From an uncultured Pseudomonadales bacterium (GTDB lineage: Bacteria; Pseudomonadota; Gammaproteobacteria; Pseudomonadales; Azotimanducaceae): 64,000 nt of DNA. The first letter of the stretch is position 1, and each line of letters begins with the position of its first letter. The notes beneath the pieces are model-generated. The model had not been told where the DNA came from. It made no database searches and saw only the letters and a list, made by a program, of their open reading frames with translations. The stretch spans positions 31,378 through 95,377 of the forward strand of contig CALIKQ010000032.1 of the NCBI GenBank assembly GCA_938017975.1, read 5' to 3'. This document shows positions 26,809 to 35,192 of the stretch, one piece after another. Made by a program: the position numbers and the translations under genes.

Positions 26809-28113
26809 ATGAGCGAATCAACAGCAACCACAAATCCACCTTTGATGCCCTCAGCCGCTGGCGCTGAAAATAAAGCCCCCATCCCTCCCGCTGCCGAGGT
26901 CCCAATTGACGAGATTTTACCGGTCAATCCAAGGCTATTTAGCGAAAACCGTTGGGAGGAGTACTTTGAACGACTCAGAGCCGAGGATCCGGTCCATTTC
27001 AACGAGACCGAAATGGCGGGGCGTTTTTGGTCGCTCACAAGATACGAAGACATTAAACACGTCGATACGACCTGGACAGACTTTTCCTCAGCGCACGGCA
27101 TCACTCTTGGCTTTCCGATCGGTACCGAATTGCCAGAGGGAGCCCTGAAAGTGTCCACTTTCATTGCCATGGATCCCCCAACCCACGATGTTCAGCGCAA
27201 GACCGTTACAGGCGTCGTAGCGCCCAGTAATCTCACCAACCTAGAACCCCTGATTCGTCAGCGAACGCAGCAAGTGTTGGACAGCCTGCCCATTGATGAG
27301 CCGTTCGACTGGGTCGACACCGTATCCATCGAGCTGACCACAATGATGCTAGCGACCCTGTTTGATTTTCCCTTTGAAGACCGCCGAAAACTGACGCGCT
27401 GGTCAGATATTACCTTCGCAATCCCACAACCTGGTGGAATCATCGAATCGATGGAACAGCGACGCGATGAATTAATGGAGTGTCTCGAGTATTTTATGCG
27501 ACTCAAAGCTGAGCGATTAGAAAATCCTGGTGATGACCTCGTATCGATGCTGGCTCATGGCGCTGAAACCAAAGACATGCCACCGATGGAATATTTAGGT
27601 AACTTATTACTGCTGATCGTTGGCGGCAACGATACTACCCGAAACACCATGTCCGGTAGCATCTATGCGCTCAATCAGTTTCCAGAACAGTATGCAAAAC
27701 TCAAGGTGCAGCCAGAGTTAATCCCCAATATGGTCGCAGAGGTAATTCGTTGGCAAACACCTTTGGCTTATATGCGAAGAACGGCTAACCGTGACTGTAC
27801 GATCGGCGGAAAATCAATTCTTGCCGGCGACCAGCTACTGATGTGGTATGCGTCAGGCAATCGTGACACCTCAGTTTTCGAAAATGCAGATGCTTTCGAC
27901 ATTTTGAGACGCAATGCCCGTCAGCACCTATCCTTCGGGTTCGGTATTCATCGCTGCATGGGGAATCGACTGGCTGAGCTGCAACTGCGAGTCCTTTGGG
28001 AGGAAATCTTAGCTCGTTTTGAAAACATTGAAGTGCTTGAGGAACCGACAAGAACACTCTCGTCGTTCGTCAAAGGCTACACTTCCATGCCGGTGCGCGT
28101 CACTCGCAAATAA
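26809..28113 (+). CDS. Cytochrome P450, CYP153-like alkane/fatty-acid omega-hydroxylase
   Basis: A 434 aa soluble bacterial P450. Seen: the I-helix LIVGGNDTTRN, the EVIRWQTPLAYMRRTA segment with the ExxR element, and the haem loop FGFGIHRCMGNRLAELQL with Cys383 as haem ligand. The RWQTPL and GNRLAELQ wording is characteristic of CYP153 enzymes, which hydroxylate terminal carbons of medium-chain alkanes and acids. GGAG lies before the ATG. The ferredoxin and ferredoxin reductase that usually accompany CYP153 are not adjacent, so electrons must come from partners encoded elsewhere. Confidence 0.88.
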   Translation: MSESTATTNPPLMPSAAGAENKAPIPPAAEVPIDEILPVNPRLFSENRWEEYFERLRAEDPVHFNETEMAGRFWSLTRYEDIKHVDTTWTDFSSAHGITLGFPIGTELPEGALKVSTFIAMDPPTHDVQRKTVTGVVAPSNLTNLEPLIRQRTQQVLDSLPIDEPFDWVDTVSIELTTMMLATLFDFPFEDRRKLTRWSDITFAIPQPGGIIESMEQRRDELMECLEYFMRLKAERLENPGDDLVSMLAHGAETKDMPPMEYLGNLLLLIVGGNDTTRNTMSGSIYALNQFPEQYAKLKVQPELIPNMVAEVIRWQTPLAYMRRTANRDCTIGGKSILAGDQLLMWYASGNRDTSVFENADAFDILRRNARQHLSFGFGIHRCMGNRLAELQLRVLWEEILARFENIEVLEEPTRTLSSFVKGYTSMPVRVTRK

Positions 28114-28254
28114 GCGTTGCCGCCACTGGCCGCGCCTCACATTCAACAGTCCCGTTGAAAGCCATCAACGGGCATCGACCTGCCTTACCATCAGAGATGG
28201 GTCTCTACTGGCTTCGGCACAGACCCGCAAATACATCGAGCCGAATGAGGACAT

Positions 28255-29163
28255 CTATGATAGCGCAAGCTTCGGAGTGCGATCTGCCCTATAGAGGCCC
28301 CAATGCTTTTCGGGCTCCAGAGGGTGAGCAGAGCCTTTCCAGTTCTCATCGAAGGCCTCAAAGTAATAGATCAGTACCTGAGCTCGCTCGCTCCACTGCA
28401 TCAAGGCCTCAAAATATTGGCGCTGGGCAGGCTCGCTGACTTGCTGTGGTTCGATGCCCCGTCCATTAGAAGCCGTTGCCCAGCCAGCCTCAGTGATGAT
28501 GACTTGATGATCAGGATAGGCCCTGGCAACGGACTGATAATTTTCGACGGTAAACTCAAGACCCTCCTCAATACTTTTGTACTCCCAAACGGGATAGCTA
28601 TGAATCGAAATGATGTCGAGGACTGCGGCCAGTGGCGCCAATTCGTTCTGCCAGGGCACGTAATTCTCACAAAATGTGACCGGCTGGGTTACCTGATTCC
28701 TGACCCGATTGGCAAATTCTATCAGCCGTGGAATTGGGACTCGATGATCCGTCCAACTGACTGCAGCTTCGTTACCGATTGAGACGCAGACGACACTGTC
28801 AGAGAAGGCATTACTCAGCCTAATGAGTTCAGCAATCTCTGTATCATTATGCCGTTGGTTTTCTCTTAACTGCTGCTGGGAATAGACCCCGCCCCAAGGA
28901 CATTCTGGATTATCAACCTCCGCCGTCACATAAGCGCCAAGCATGACCGTAAAGTTGAGCGCTTCATCGCGAATCACCTCAAGCACCGTTTGGGAGTGCG
29001 CGTCGCTCGCATAAAGCCGAAGAGACCGCCAATCATCCCTGAGCAACAGCAAATCTTCTTTAACCTCATCGTAGGACGGAAGGATACCGAGCTCGGGAGA
29101 CTGCCCATTGCGGTAACCGGAATAGCAAAGCCCTCGAACGACCTCAAGTTTAGGGCGCGTCAC
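28255..29163 (-). CDS. GH17-like glycoside hydrolase (beta-1,3-glucanase family), copy 1
   Basis: A 302 aa (beta/alpha)8 protein with the GH17 acid/base Glu132 in SIGNEAAVS and nucleophile Glu225 in ITEAGWAT. It opens with GLCYSGYRNGQSPE, parallel to copy 2. A longer frame exists from a TTG at 29214. The GTG at 29163 overlaps the stop of copy 2 by 4 bases (GTGA) and starts just before the fold, so I prefer it. No signal peptide is seen, so it may act on imported oligosaccharides in the cytoplasm. Exact linkage is uncertain. Confidence 0.8.
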   Translation of the reverse strand: MTRPKLEVVRGLCYSGYRNGQSPELGILPSYDEVKEDLLLLRDDWRSLRLYASDAHSQTVLEVIRDEALNFTVMLGAYVTAEVDNPECPWGGVYSQQQLRENQRHNDTEIAELIRLSNAFSDSVVCVSIGNEAAVSWTDHRVPIPRLIEFANRVRNQVTQPVTFCENYVPWQNELAPLAAVLDIISIHSYPVWEYKSIEEGLEFTVENYQSVARAYPDHQVIITEAGWATASNGRGIEPQQVSEPAQRQYFEALMQWSERAQVLIYYFEAFDENWKGSAHPLEPEKHWGLYRADRTPKLALS

Positions 29164-30059
29164 GAAGCACTCGCGGCAAGCTTGGAACGTTCCGCTGAAT
29201 CCCAGAGTCCCCAATGAGCACCCACATCACCCTCGTCACCGACTTTCCAAGATTCATCGAAGGAGGAAAAATAAAAGATCTCGATGTTTTCGGCCTGCGA
29301 CCAATGCTGCGTATTCACAAAATAACGCAAAGCATTTGCTTTTGAGGGCACGGCGCCATAGAGCGACTTGCCTTGCGTCGGCCAACCGGTTTCTGCAATC
29401 ACCACGCGCTTACCTTGAGCAGCATCTTGGGCTCGTCGATACATATCCTTCATATAAAGTAGGGCGTAATCGATCGAACACCCCTCCCAAAAGGGATAGC
29501 AGTTAGCCAGAATCAAGTCACAAGCTGCTACAATCGCGGGCCTGTCCTCAAACTGGTAGTAAGCATCGACATATCCTACCGGCGTCTCTGGCACCGCTGC
29601 CTTGAACCGCTCGATATAGGAAAGCAACTGCCCCTCTTCGAGCTCTTCACGGTACATCACCTCATTACCCACTGCAGCGATGTCTACGAGTCCAGATTTT
29701 GCTAAGTCAATTAGACTCGCAATTTCTAATTCGTTTTGTTCAAGGTCGTCACTGATCCACGCGCCCACCATCGTCTTTAGGCCACGCGCTTTTGCCAACC
29801 GAGCAATCTGATCATGGCCTTTTAAACTTGAAAAGGACCTTACCCAACTCACATAGGGTGCAAGGATCGATAAACGGCGATGCACTTGCGGGCTGACCAG
29901 GTCATCTTCAGGGGTCTGACCGTCTTCGTAGCCGCTGAAACTCACGCCATGCATTCCGTTTAACAAATAGTGTTCAGCGAAGTCCGTCAATTGCGCTTCA
30001 CCGAGATCCGCTAAATCCAATCCAGCCAAGGACAATGGTTTTCTAAGGCGACCCGACAT
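29160..30059 (-). CDS. GH17-like glycoside hydrolase (beta-1,3-glucanase family), copy 2
   Basis: A 299 aa protein with acid/base Glu133 in AVGNEVMYRE and nucleophile Glu223 in IAETGWPTQG. It is a diverged tandem relative of copy 1, with the same opening block HGVSFSGYEDGQTPE. It lacks a signal peptide. The gene is upstream of copy 1 in the same operon, with a 4-base overlap at the end. With the secreted GH16 enzyme at 39225-40076 it could support use of laminarin-like glucans. That link is inference, since the genes are 9 kb apart. Confidence 0.82.
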   Translation of the reverse strand: MSGRLRKPLSLAGLDLADLGEAQLTDFAEHYLLNGMHGVSFSGYEDGQTPEDDLVSPQVHRRLSILAPYVSWVRSFSSLKGHDQIARLAKARGLKTMVGAWISDDLEQNELEIASLIDLAKSGLVDIAAVGNEVMYREELEEGQLLSYIERFKAAVPETPVGYVDAYYQFEDRPAIVAACDLILANCYPFWEGCSIDYALLYMKDMYRRAQDAAQGKRVVIAETGWPTQGKSLYGAVPSKANALRYFVNTQHWSQAENIEIFYFSSFDESWKVGDEGDVGAHWGLWDSAERSKLAASAS

Positions 30060-30465
30060 GACATCTCCGAATTCAGTTCAAACGATTTAAAAAGACACCA
30101 TTTGACCTCAAGCAGCGGTGAAGCGCTGAGCTCGAACAGCCCAAAATTGAGCGGGAAAATGCTAACGAAGATAAATTATTGAAACAACGGAGACCGCCCC
30201 TTCCATCTCATAGACGAACCGTCTTGACGCAAAGTTCGCAGCCTAATCTAAATCGTGCGACGCAGGAGAAAACGCTCAGGTAAGCATGGAGGCTGTCGAT
30301 CCTTCTGCTCAAAAAATGAGGTCAGGGTCTATCCGGTGCTGGCGCCTCGCTTCGCTCACGATCATCAACATCGACTCAAGCCTCATCAAAATCGAGGCAA
30401 TCGCAGGGGATGGAAACCCTATAATCGGTTTGAACGAGGGGTGAATGCTTTGATCAACATCCCCC
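30060..30465. other. Intergenic region with a long stem-loop
   Basis: About 406 bases without a convincing gene. It ends in a stem-loop, ATCGGTTT (30424-30431) with AAACCGAT (30468-30475), plus inner AGGGG/CCCCT arms at 30437-30441 and 30462-30466. The stem-loop spans the end of the hot-dog-like gene. No T run follows on either strand, so it is not a classical terminator. A reading frame across 30255-30674 is judged spurious. Confidence 0.4.
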
Positions 30466-31320
30466 TTAAACCGATGTATAAAGCGCGGATGAAGCTTTCA
30501 TTACACGAGACTGCATCAACATCATCGCCACGCGGCGATCCTCTTGATCAAACGCTTCGGTCTCATACCATACGAACTCGGTCTGGGGACTCTGACCCAC
30601 GCAGATCACCCGAGATTCGAGTCGATAGTGTTGATTCATCATCAGCGGACCCTGATCAAACCCAATTTCAATAGCCCCGAAGAGCCCTACCCCCTCGCCG
30701 ATCATCGGCTTTAGACCGATCATGGCATACCCCCATAGAAACTCGATCACCGTGCAAGGTGCCGCAATGGGCCCACCCCAGGGAGAGTCACCGCGAAACC
30801 ACGGCAGCGGATCGCTGATCAAACCTGCATCGTATCGCTGAAACTGTTTTTTAGGATCGGTTACTACCTCGTAGCTACCAAGGCTCACGCCCGGTTCGAC
30901 TCGGTTGAGGATACGTAACTCTGAAGGTTCGCAGCTGCGGTAATCCTTTTTCCGAAGCTCGGACTCGCAATGATCTCCAACAGATGCACTACCTGTTGCA
31001 ACCAACAGTCCATCATCGCGCGTCATCCAAACACGTGCGGTGGTCTCATCCTCTGCGCTGACCTCGGCAAAGGCTTGCACCCGCTCAAGATCAACGGTGG
31101 CATTTTTGAAACTCAGCGACAAATTTCCGCGCTCAAACCATGGCTCGCCAAAAGCTCGCAACAAGACCGGCGGAAACTGATTCATATGCACATCACCAGC
31201 CACCGTGCCACCTCGAAAGCCGAGCTCACTGGCGGTCTCGTCATCATGAATACTGCCTGCACCGTCGCCGGCTGACCAATTTCTGGCAGCCCAAATAGGC
31301 CCAGCAATCACTTCACCCAT
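30466..31320 (-). CDS. Hot-dog-fold-like protein (MaoC-related, unknown substrate)
   Basis: A 284 aa protein whose N-terminal half has ELGFRGGTVAGDVHMNQFPP, resembling the MaoC-type catalytic helix entry, and beta strands fitting a double hot-dog. The C-terminal half repeats this style (ARVICVGQSPQTEFVWYETE). I would expect an acyl-CoA or thioester substrate. AAGGAGAGT precedes ATG 31320, although the frame opens earlier. It is the third gene after PhyH and acyl-CoA dehydrogenase on the same strand, suggesting one catabolic unit. Confidence 0.6.
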   Translation of the reverse strand: MGEVIAGPIWAARNWSAGDGAGSIHDDETASELGFRGGTVAGDVHMNQFPPVLLRAFGEPWFERGNLSLSFKNATVDLERVQAFAEVSAEDETTARVWMTRDDGLLVATGSASVGDHCESELRKKDYRSCEPSELRILNRVEPGVSLGSYEVVTDPKKQFQRYDAGLISDPLPWFRGDSPWGGPIAAPCTVIEFLWGYAMIGLKPMIGEGVGLFGAIEIGFDQGPLMMNQHYRLESRVICVGQSPQTEFVWYETEAFDQEDRRVAMMLMQSRVMKASSALYTSV

Positions 31321-31370
31321 ACTCCTCTCCTTAACCTTCTCTGATGCAGGTCCCAATCGACCTCCCCGGT

Positions 31371-32564
31371 TCAATCCGGCAATCCAAGAACCCGTTTGGC
31401 GATAATATTGAATTGGATCTCATTGGAGCCGCCAGCAATTGAGATTGATTTTGCTTCGAGCCAAAGTCGACACATCGTAAGCTCTTCCTCGGTAAATGCA
31501 TCACCCTCCCACCCCAGACCTTGCGACCCACGAATGAGCAACTGTAATTCTAACTGCGCCTTCACATAGTTGGCCTCGACGACCTTAAAAATCGAGGTTG
31601 CTGCACCGGGGGTTTCTGATTCAGATTCTTCAAGCGCGCGTTTTTGCGTCAATAAAAAGGCTCGTTTTTCCATTTCGCTGCGGACAATCAGATTTCTGAG
31701 GCTTGGATCGCTGCGCATCGAACCCGTGTAGGAAAGCGCCATTTTGTCCAATCGCTGAGAGGGAAGGATCCGCTCCAAGGGACCTGCGCGGTCGCCGTTT
31801 GCAAGCACGGCTAACCCAGAGCGCTCATGCTGAAGCAATCGCTTCCCGATCGACCACCCCTGATTTAAAGAACCCAATAAATGAGATTTAGGGACCTGTA
31901 CATTGTCAAAAAACGTTTCGCAGAACGGCGACCCTCCATTGATCAGGGTAATTGGCCGAGTCGTTACGCCCGGGCTTTCCATATCAAACATTAAAAAGCT
32001 GATGCCCTCGTGCTTCGGTCGACTTGTGTCCGTACGAACAAGGCAAAACATCCAATCGGCATGCTGCGCACCAGAGGTCCAAATTTTACTTCCATTGATG
32101 AGGAAGTGATCGCCTCGGTCATCGGCGCGAGTTTGTAGGCTCGCCAAATCTGATCCTGCCCCGGGCTCACTGTAGCCCTGACACCAAGCAACCTCTCCTC
32201 TGGCGATCGCTGGTAAATGCTGTAGTTTCTGCGCGTGAGTGCCATATTCGAGCAGCGTTGGCCCAAACATACTCACGCCCATACCACCGAGCGGTGGCCT
32301 GGCATTGATGCGCTGGAGCTCTTCTAGCAAGACCGTAAATTGCTCAGCATTGAGACCCGCCCCGCCAAATTCAACGGGCCAAGTTGGGACGGTCCAGCCC
32401 TTGTGAGCCATCAATGCTAACCACTCATAAGCTTCAGGATTACGGCCCAATCGCTTACGGCCACCGTTAATCTCCTCCCCGGGGACCATCCGCGTGCGCA
32501 TAGAGTCGGGACAGTGGGTTTCAAGCCAGTTTCGTGTCTCTCGTCGGAAAGTTTGTAGCGTCAT
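31371..32564 (-). CDS. Acyl-CoA dehydrogenase
   Basis: A 397 aa FAD-dependent dehydrogenase. The N-terminal helical domain opens TLQTFRRETRNWLETHCP. The central beta domain has WCQGYSEPGAGSDLASLQT and FLINGSKIWTSGAQHADW. The C-terminal helices end with IAGGSNEIQFNIIAKRVLGLP, with the usual RVLG-type ending. It would desaturate an acyl-CoA at the alpha-beta position. I chose ATG 32564 because upstream residues have no homology-like features and the first codon of the open frame is ATT. Electron acceptor ETF genes are not in the window. Confidence 0.88.
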   Translation of the reverse strand: MTLQTFRRETRNWLETHCPDSMRTRMVPGEEINGGRKRLGRNPEAYEWLALMAHKGWTVPTWPVEFGGAGLNAEQFTVLLEELQRINARPPLGGMGVSMFGPTLLEYGTHAQKLQHLPAIARGEVAWCQGYSEPGAGSDLASLQTRADDRGDHFLINGSKIWTSGAQHADWMFCLVRTDTSRPKHEGISFLMFDMESPGVTTRPITLINGGSPFCETFFDNVQVPKSHLLGSLNQGWSIGKRLLQHERSGLAVLANGDRAGPLERILPSQRLDKMALSYTGSMRSDPSLRNLIVRSEMEKRAFLLTQKRALEESESETPGAATSIFKVVEANYVKAQLELQLLIRGSQGLGWEGDAFTEEELTMCRLWLEAKSISIAGGSNEIQFNIIAKRVLGLPD

Positions 32565-32697
32565 GGGTTTGCCGCGCGGAATATCGAACTCGCAGTCAGT
32601 ATCCGTTCTTGCACCCAATAGATCAAATGCGCCAACTTTTTGCCTTTTTCATGGCATCAAAAAGCCCTAGCCCCGAGGAAGCATTACGCTTCTTCTC

Positions 32698-33543
32698 TCA
32701 TCCATCGTAAAAGCCCGGTGGATGTAGCCCGATCAGCGTCTTCTCTCGCTCAGACACCGCCCGTTGGCGCGCCTCGTGGGTTAATTGATGCGCCTCGTCT
32801 GTGACCCTCAGGCGCTGCTGAAGGTCGCGACGCCCATAGTGCACTTGCAAGAAATACCGCCCCCGATCACTTGGCCCGGATGGGAGGCGACGGTGCCAAA
32901 CATCAGATACGAAAAGCAACACATCTCCCGATCTACCGGTCAGAGCACGAACCTTTTCGCCGTCGAAGGAAAGCTCCAAATCAAACCGTTGCCGACCGGG
33001 CGGCGGACGACCAGAGAGGTGGCTCCTTGGTACAAACCCGGTAGGACCATCTTCAAGTCCGCAGTCTTCAATCAAAATGTGACAGCCAATCGCGAAAACA
33101 GGGTGTGGCAATGACTCTGGCCAGCGCGTGCCTTTTGGAAGTGGGATGTGCGGCCCTGCATCGACGTGCCAGGGCTGGGATGCATCCATGGGCTTTGGCG
33201 GGTTTCGCCAAGCGGTGTTGGCAATAATGTGGCAGTCCTCCCCGAGCAGTGGCTCAATCACGCTCAGAATTCGCGGATGGGCAACGGCTTTTTGACAAAC
33301 GGCGCTGCGATTTAACATTTCGTAACGGAACTGAGCATTCTCCTCTGCAGCACGATCGACTTGCCGCACATCTGCGGGATAACGATCAAAAACTGCGTCC
33401 ACTGCTGAGCGAAGGTCATCCACTTCTGCAGGCGTAAAAACCTGCTCAAGCAGACAACCACCGAGTCGCTCCAAAACTTCGGTTTGGGGTTCTGCTGGCG
33501 GCGCTGCGGTAGACCAAAGATATCCGTATTGTCGTGTCAACAT
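32698..33543 (-). CDS. Phytanoyl-CoA dioxygenase family protein (PhyH)
   Basis: A 281 aa Fe(II)/2-oxoglutarate-dependent oxygenase. The iron motif is His126-x-Asp128 in PWHVDAGPHIP, the distal His is in VSDVWHRRLPS, and 2-oxoglutarate-binding Arg is probably in the RGRYFLQVHY strand. PhyH-family enzymes hydroxylate alpha to a carboxyl or phosphonate carbon, or on natural products. GGAGG lies 7 bases before ATG 33543, which decides the start. It leads the operon with acyl-CoA dehydrogenase and the hot-dog protein. The substrate is not known. Confidence 0.85.
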   Translation of the reverse strand: MLTRQYGYLWSTAAPPAEPQTEVLERLGGCLLEQVFTPAEVDDLRSAVDAVFDRYPADVRQVDRAAEENAQFRYEMLNRSAVCQKAVAHPRILSVIEPLLGEDCHIIANTAWRNPPKPMDASQPWHVDAGPHIPLPKGTRWPESLPHPVFAIGCHILIEDCGLEDGPTGFVPRSHLSGRPPPGRQRFDLELSFDGEKVRALTGRSGDVLLFVSDVWHRRLPSGPSDRGRYFLQVHYGRRDLQQRLRVTDEAHQLTHEARQRAVSEREKTLIGLHPPGFYDG

Positions 33544-33603
33544 CTTCACGCCTCCAGCTGCTGGTTTTTATCGTCTTTGAGCATATCGCTCCAGGGTTTT
33601 ATC

Positions 33604-33642
33604 GTTCAACCGTTAAGTTCAACCATCAAGTTCAACCGTTGA
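33604..33642. repeat. Three 13-bp direct repeats upstream of the symporter
   Basis: GTTCAACCGTTAA, GTTCAACCATCAA and GTTCAACCGTTGA follow one another in phase. They lie between the divergent PhyH and symporter starts. Spaced by just over one helical turn, they could be regulator-binding sites. No regulator gene is adjacent. Confidence 0.5.
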
Positions 33643-33749
33643 GGTTGAGCGGCCTCGATCCGCTATCCCATCGAATCGCGAATCGCCCAATCACCGACAC
33701 AACCATCGCTTATGCTAATGTGGGTCTTCTTGGAGCGGACGGAGAAGCT

Positions 33750-35192
33750 GTGGCTACCATCGATTACGCCATTGTGGGGGCATATCTTTTGATTATGCTA
33801 GCGCTTGGCGTCTATGCTCAAATTCAGCAAAAACATCCAGACGATTATTTCGTCGGTGGTCGACGTTTGGGCACATTTTCCATCGCTGTGCTCTGGATGG
33901 CCGGATGGGTCGGCGGGGCAACGGTCATAGGAAGCGCCGGGCGTGCGCACGACCTTGGAATCACCGCGATCTGGTACGGACTCGCCTTAGCAATCGGCTG
34001 CTTTGTCTTTGCCGTTGTGCTGGCCAGAAAGGTAAAAATTCTAGGTGATGCGCACCAATACCTCACTTATCCGGACCTGATCGAACACCGGTTTGACAGT
34101 CGAACCCGAGCCATCGCGACTTTGACCACACTCTTGGCGTTCATCGCCTTCGCCGCTGGCCAACTTGCAGCAGCTGCAAGCATTATCGAAATCATGCTGT
34201 CTTGGACTTTCGGTCAAAGTCTTCTGCTTGCAACCAGTATCGTCGTCGCCTATACCGCCATTGGTGGATTTATTGCGATCACCTACACGGACTGGGCGCA
34301 AATTGTGTTACTGGTCGCCGGAGTGGTTTTTATTGGACTGCCCATCGCTATTTTAAACGGCGGCTCTCCTGCAAACCTTAGCGCAACCCTCGATGGTAGC
34401 CAATTTGAGATTGGCGCCTGGGGCTGGCCTGCAATCATCGCAATGGTCATCTCCATCACCATGAGCTTTCTAGTTTCAATGGACAGTTTCACTCGAAGCT
34501 ATGCCGCAAGGGATGAGACCGCCGCTCAGCGGGGCCCATTGTTTGCGGTCATCATCATCTTGGTGATTGGGTTTGCTGCAACCTGGATTGGCTTAACGGC
34601 TGCTGTCGCCTTACCGGATATTGAATCCGGCGACGGCGTTCTGCCCGCTTTTATCTTGGCTTTCTTTCCAGCCGGCTTAAAAGGCCTGATTCTGGTCGGA
34701 ATTCTCGCCGCGGTGATGTCCACTGCAGACATTTGCATTTTGACCGTGTCGGCCAACATTACGCGAGATCTCTATCAGCGTTTCGTAAACCCTGATGCGC
34801 AACCCGGGCGGTTACTCCGACTAGGGATTCTCACTTCCGCAGTTATTGGATCACTTGCCGGTCTGATGGCGTGGCAGATGCAAAGCATTATCGACATCCT
34901 GTTGGTCGGTTTCACCATCAACGGTGCGGCACTGGTCATTCCAACCATTGCAGCGGTTTATTGGCCACATACTGAATCTCGCCCCGCATTTTGGAGCATT
35001 TGCGCAGCGTTGACCGTCGTGCTGGCTTGGCAGTTAGCAAGCAGGCTCAGTGATGCCAGCTTCTTGAGCGTCGATCCGCTTTGGCCAGGATTTATTTCTG
35101 CCTGCCTTGTTTTCGCAGTGCTTCACCGTCATCGCGCGCCTTGGGCGCCACCCGATAAGCTGTTGGCCCCGCATGCCAAGGCCTCCAGCTAA
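33750..35192 (+). CDS. Sodium:solute symporter family (SSS) transporter
   Basis: A 480 aa polytopic protein with about thirteen helices. The first helix YAIVGAYLLIMLALGVYA is followed by the typical SSS loop PDDYFVGGRRLG and WMAGWVGGATVIGSAGRA. Later helices contain AYTAIGGFIAITYTDWAQ. It would import a sodium-coupled amino acid, carboxylate or similar solute. The open frame starts earlier, at 33534. The GTG at 33750 has GGAG five bases upstream and starts at the family's usual point, so it is preferred. The aminotransferase gene overlaps its stop by one base. Confidence 0.88.
   Translation: MATIDYAIVGAYLLIMLALGVYAQIQQKHPDDYFVGGRRLGTFSIAVLWMAGWVGGATVIGSAGRAHDLGITAIWYGLALAIGCFVFAVVLARKVKILGDAHQYLTYPDLIEHRFDSRTRAIATLTTLLAFIAFAAGQLAAAASIIEIMLSWTFGQSLLLATSIVVAYTAIGGFIAITYTDWAQIVLLVAGVVFIGLPIAILNGGSPANLSATLDGSQFEIGAWGWPAIIAMVISITMSFLVSMDSFTRSYAARDETAAQRGPLFAVIIILVIGFAATWIGLTAAVALPDIESGDGVLPAFILAFFPAGLKGLILVGILAAVMSTADICILTVSANITRDLYQRFVNPDAQPGRLLRLGILTSAVIGSLAGLMAWQMQSIIDILLVGFTINGAALVIPTIAAVYWPHTESRPAFWSICAALTVVLAWQLASRLSDASFLSVDPLWPGFISACLVFAVLHRHRAPWAPPDKLLAPHAKASS

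Noticed and set aside
30255..30674. 139-codon plus-strand ORF opposite the hot-dog gene
   Set aside because: It is strongly basic, lacks domains and overlaps a better minus-strand gene.
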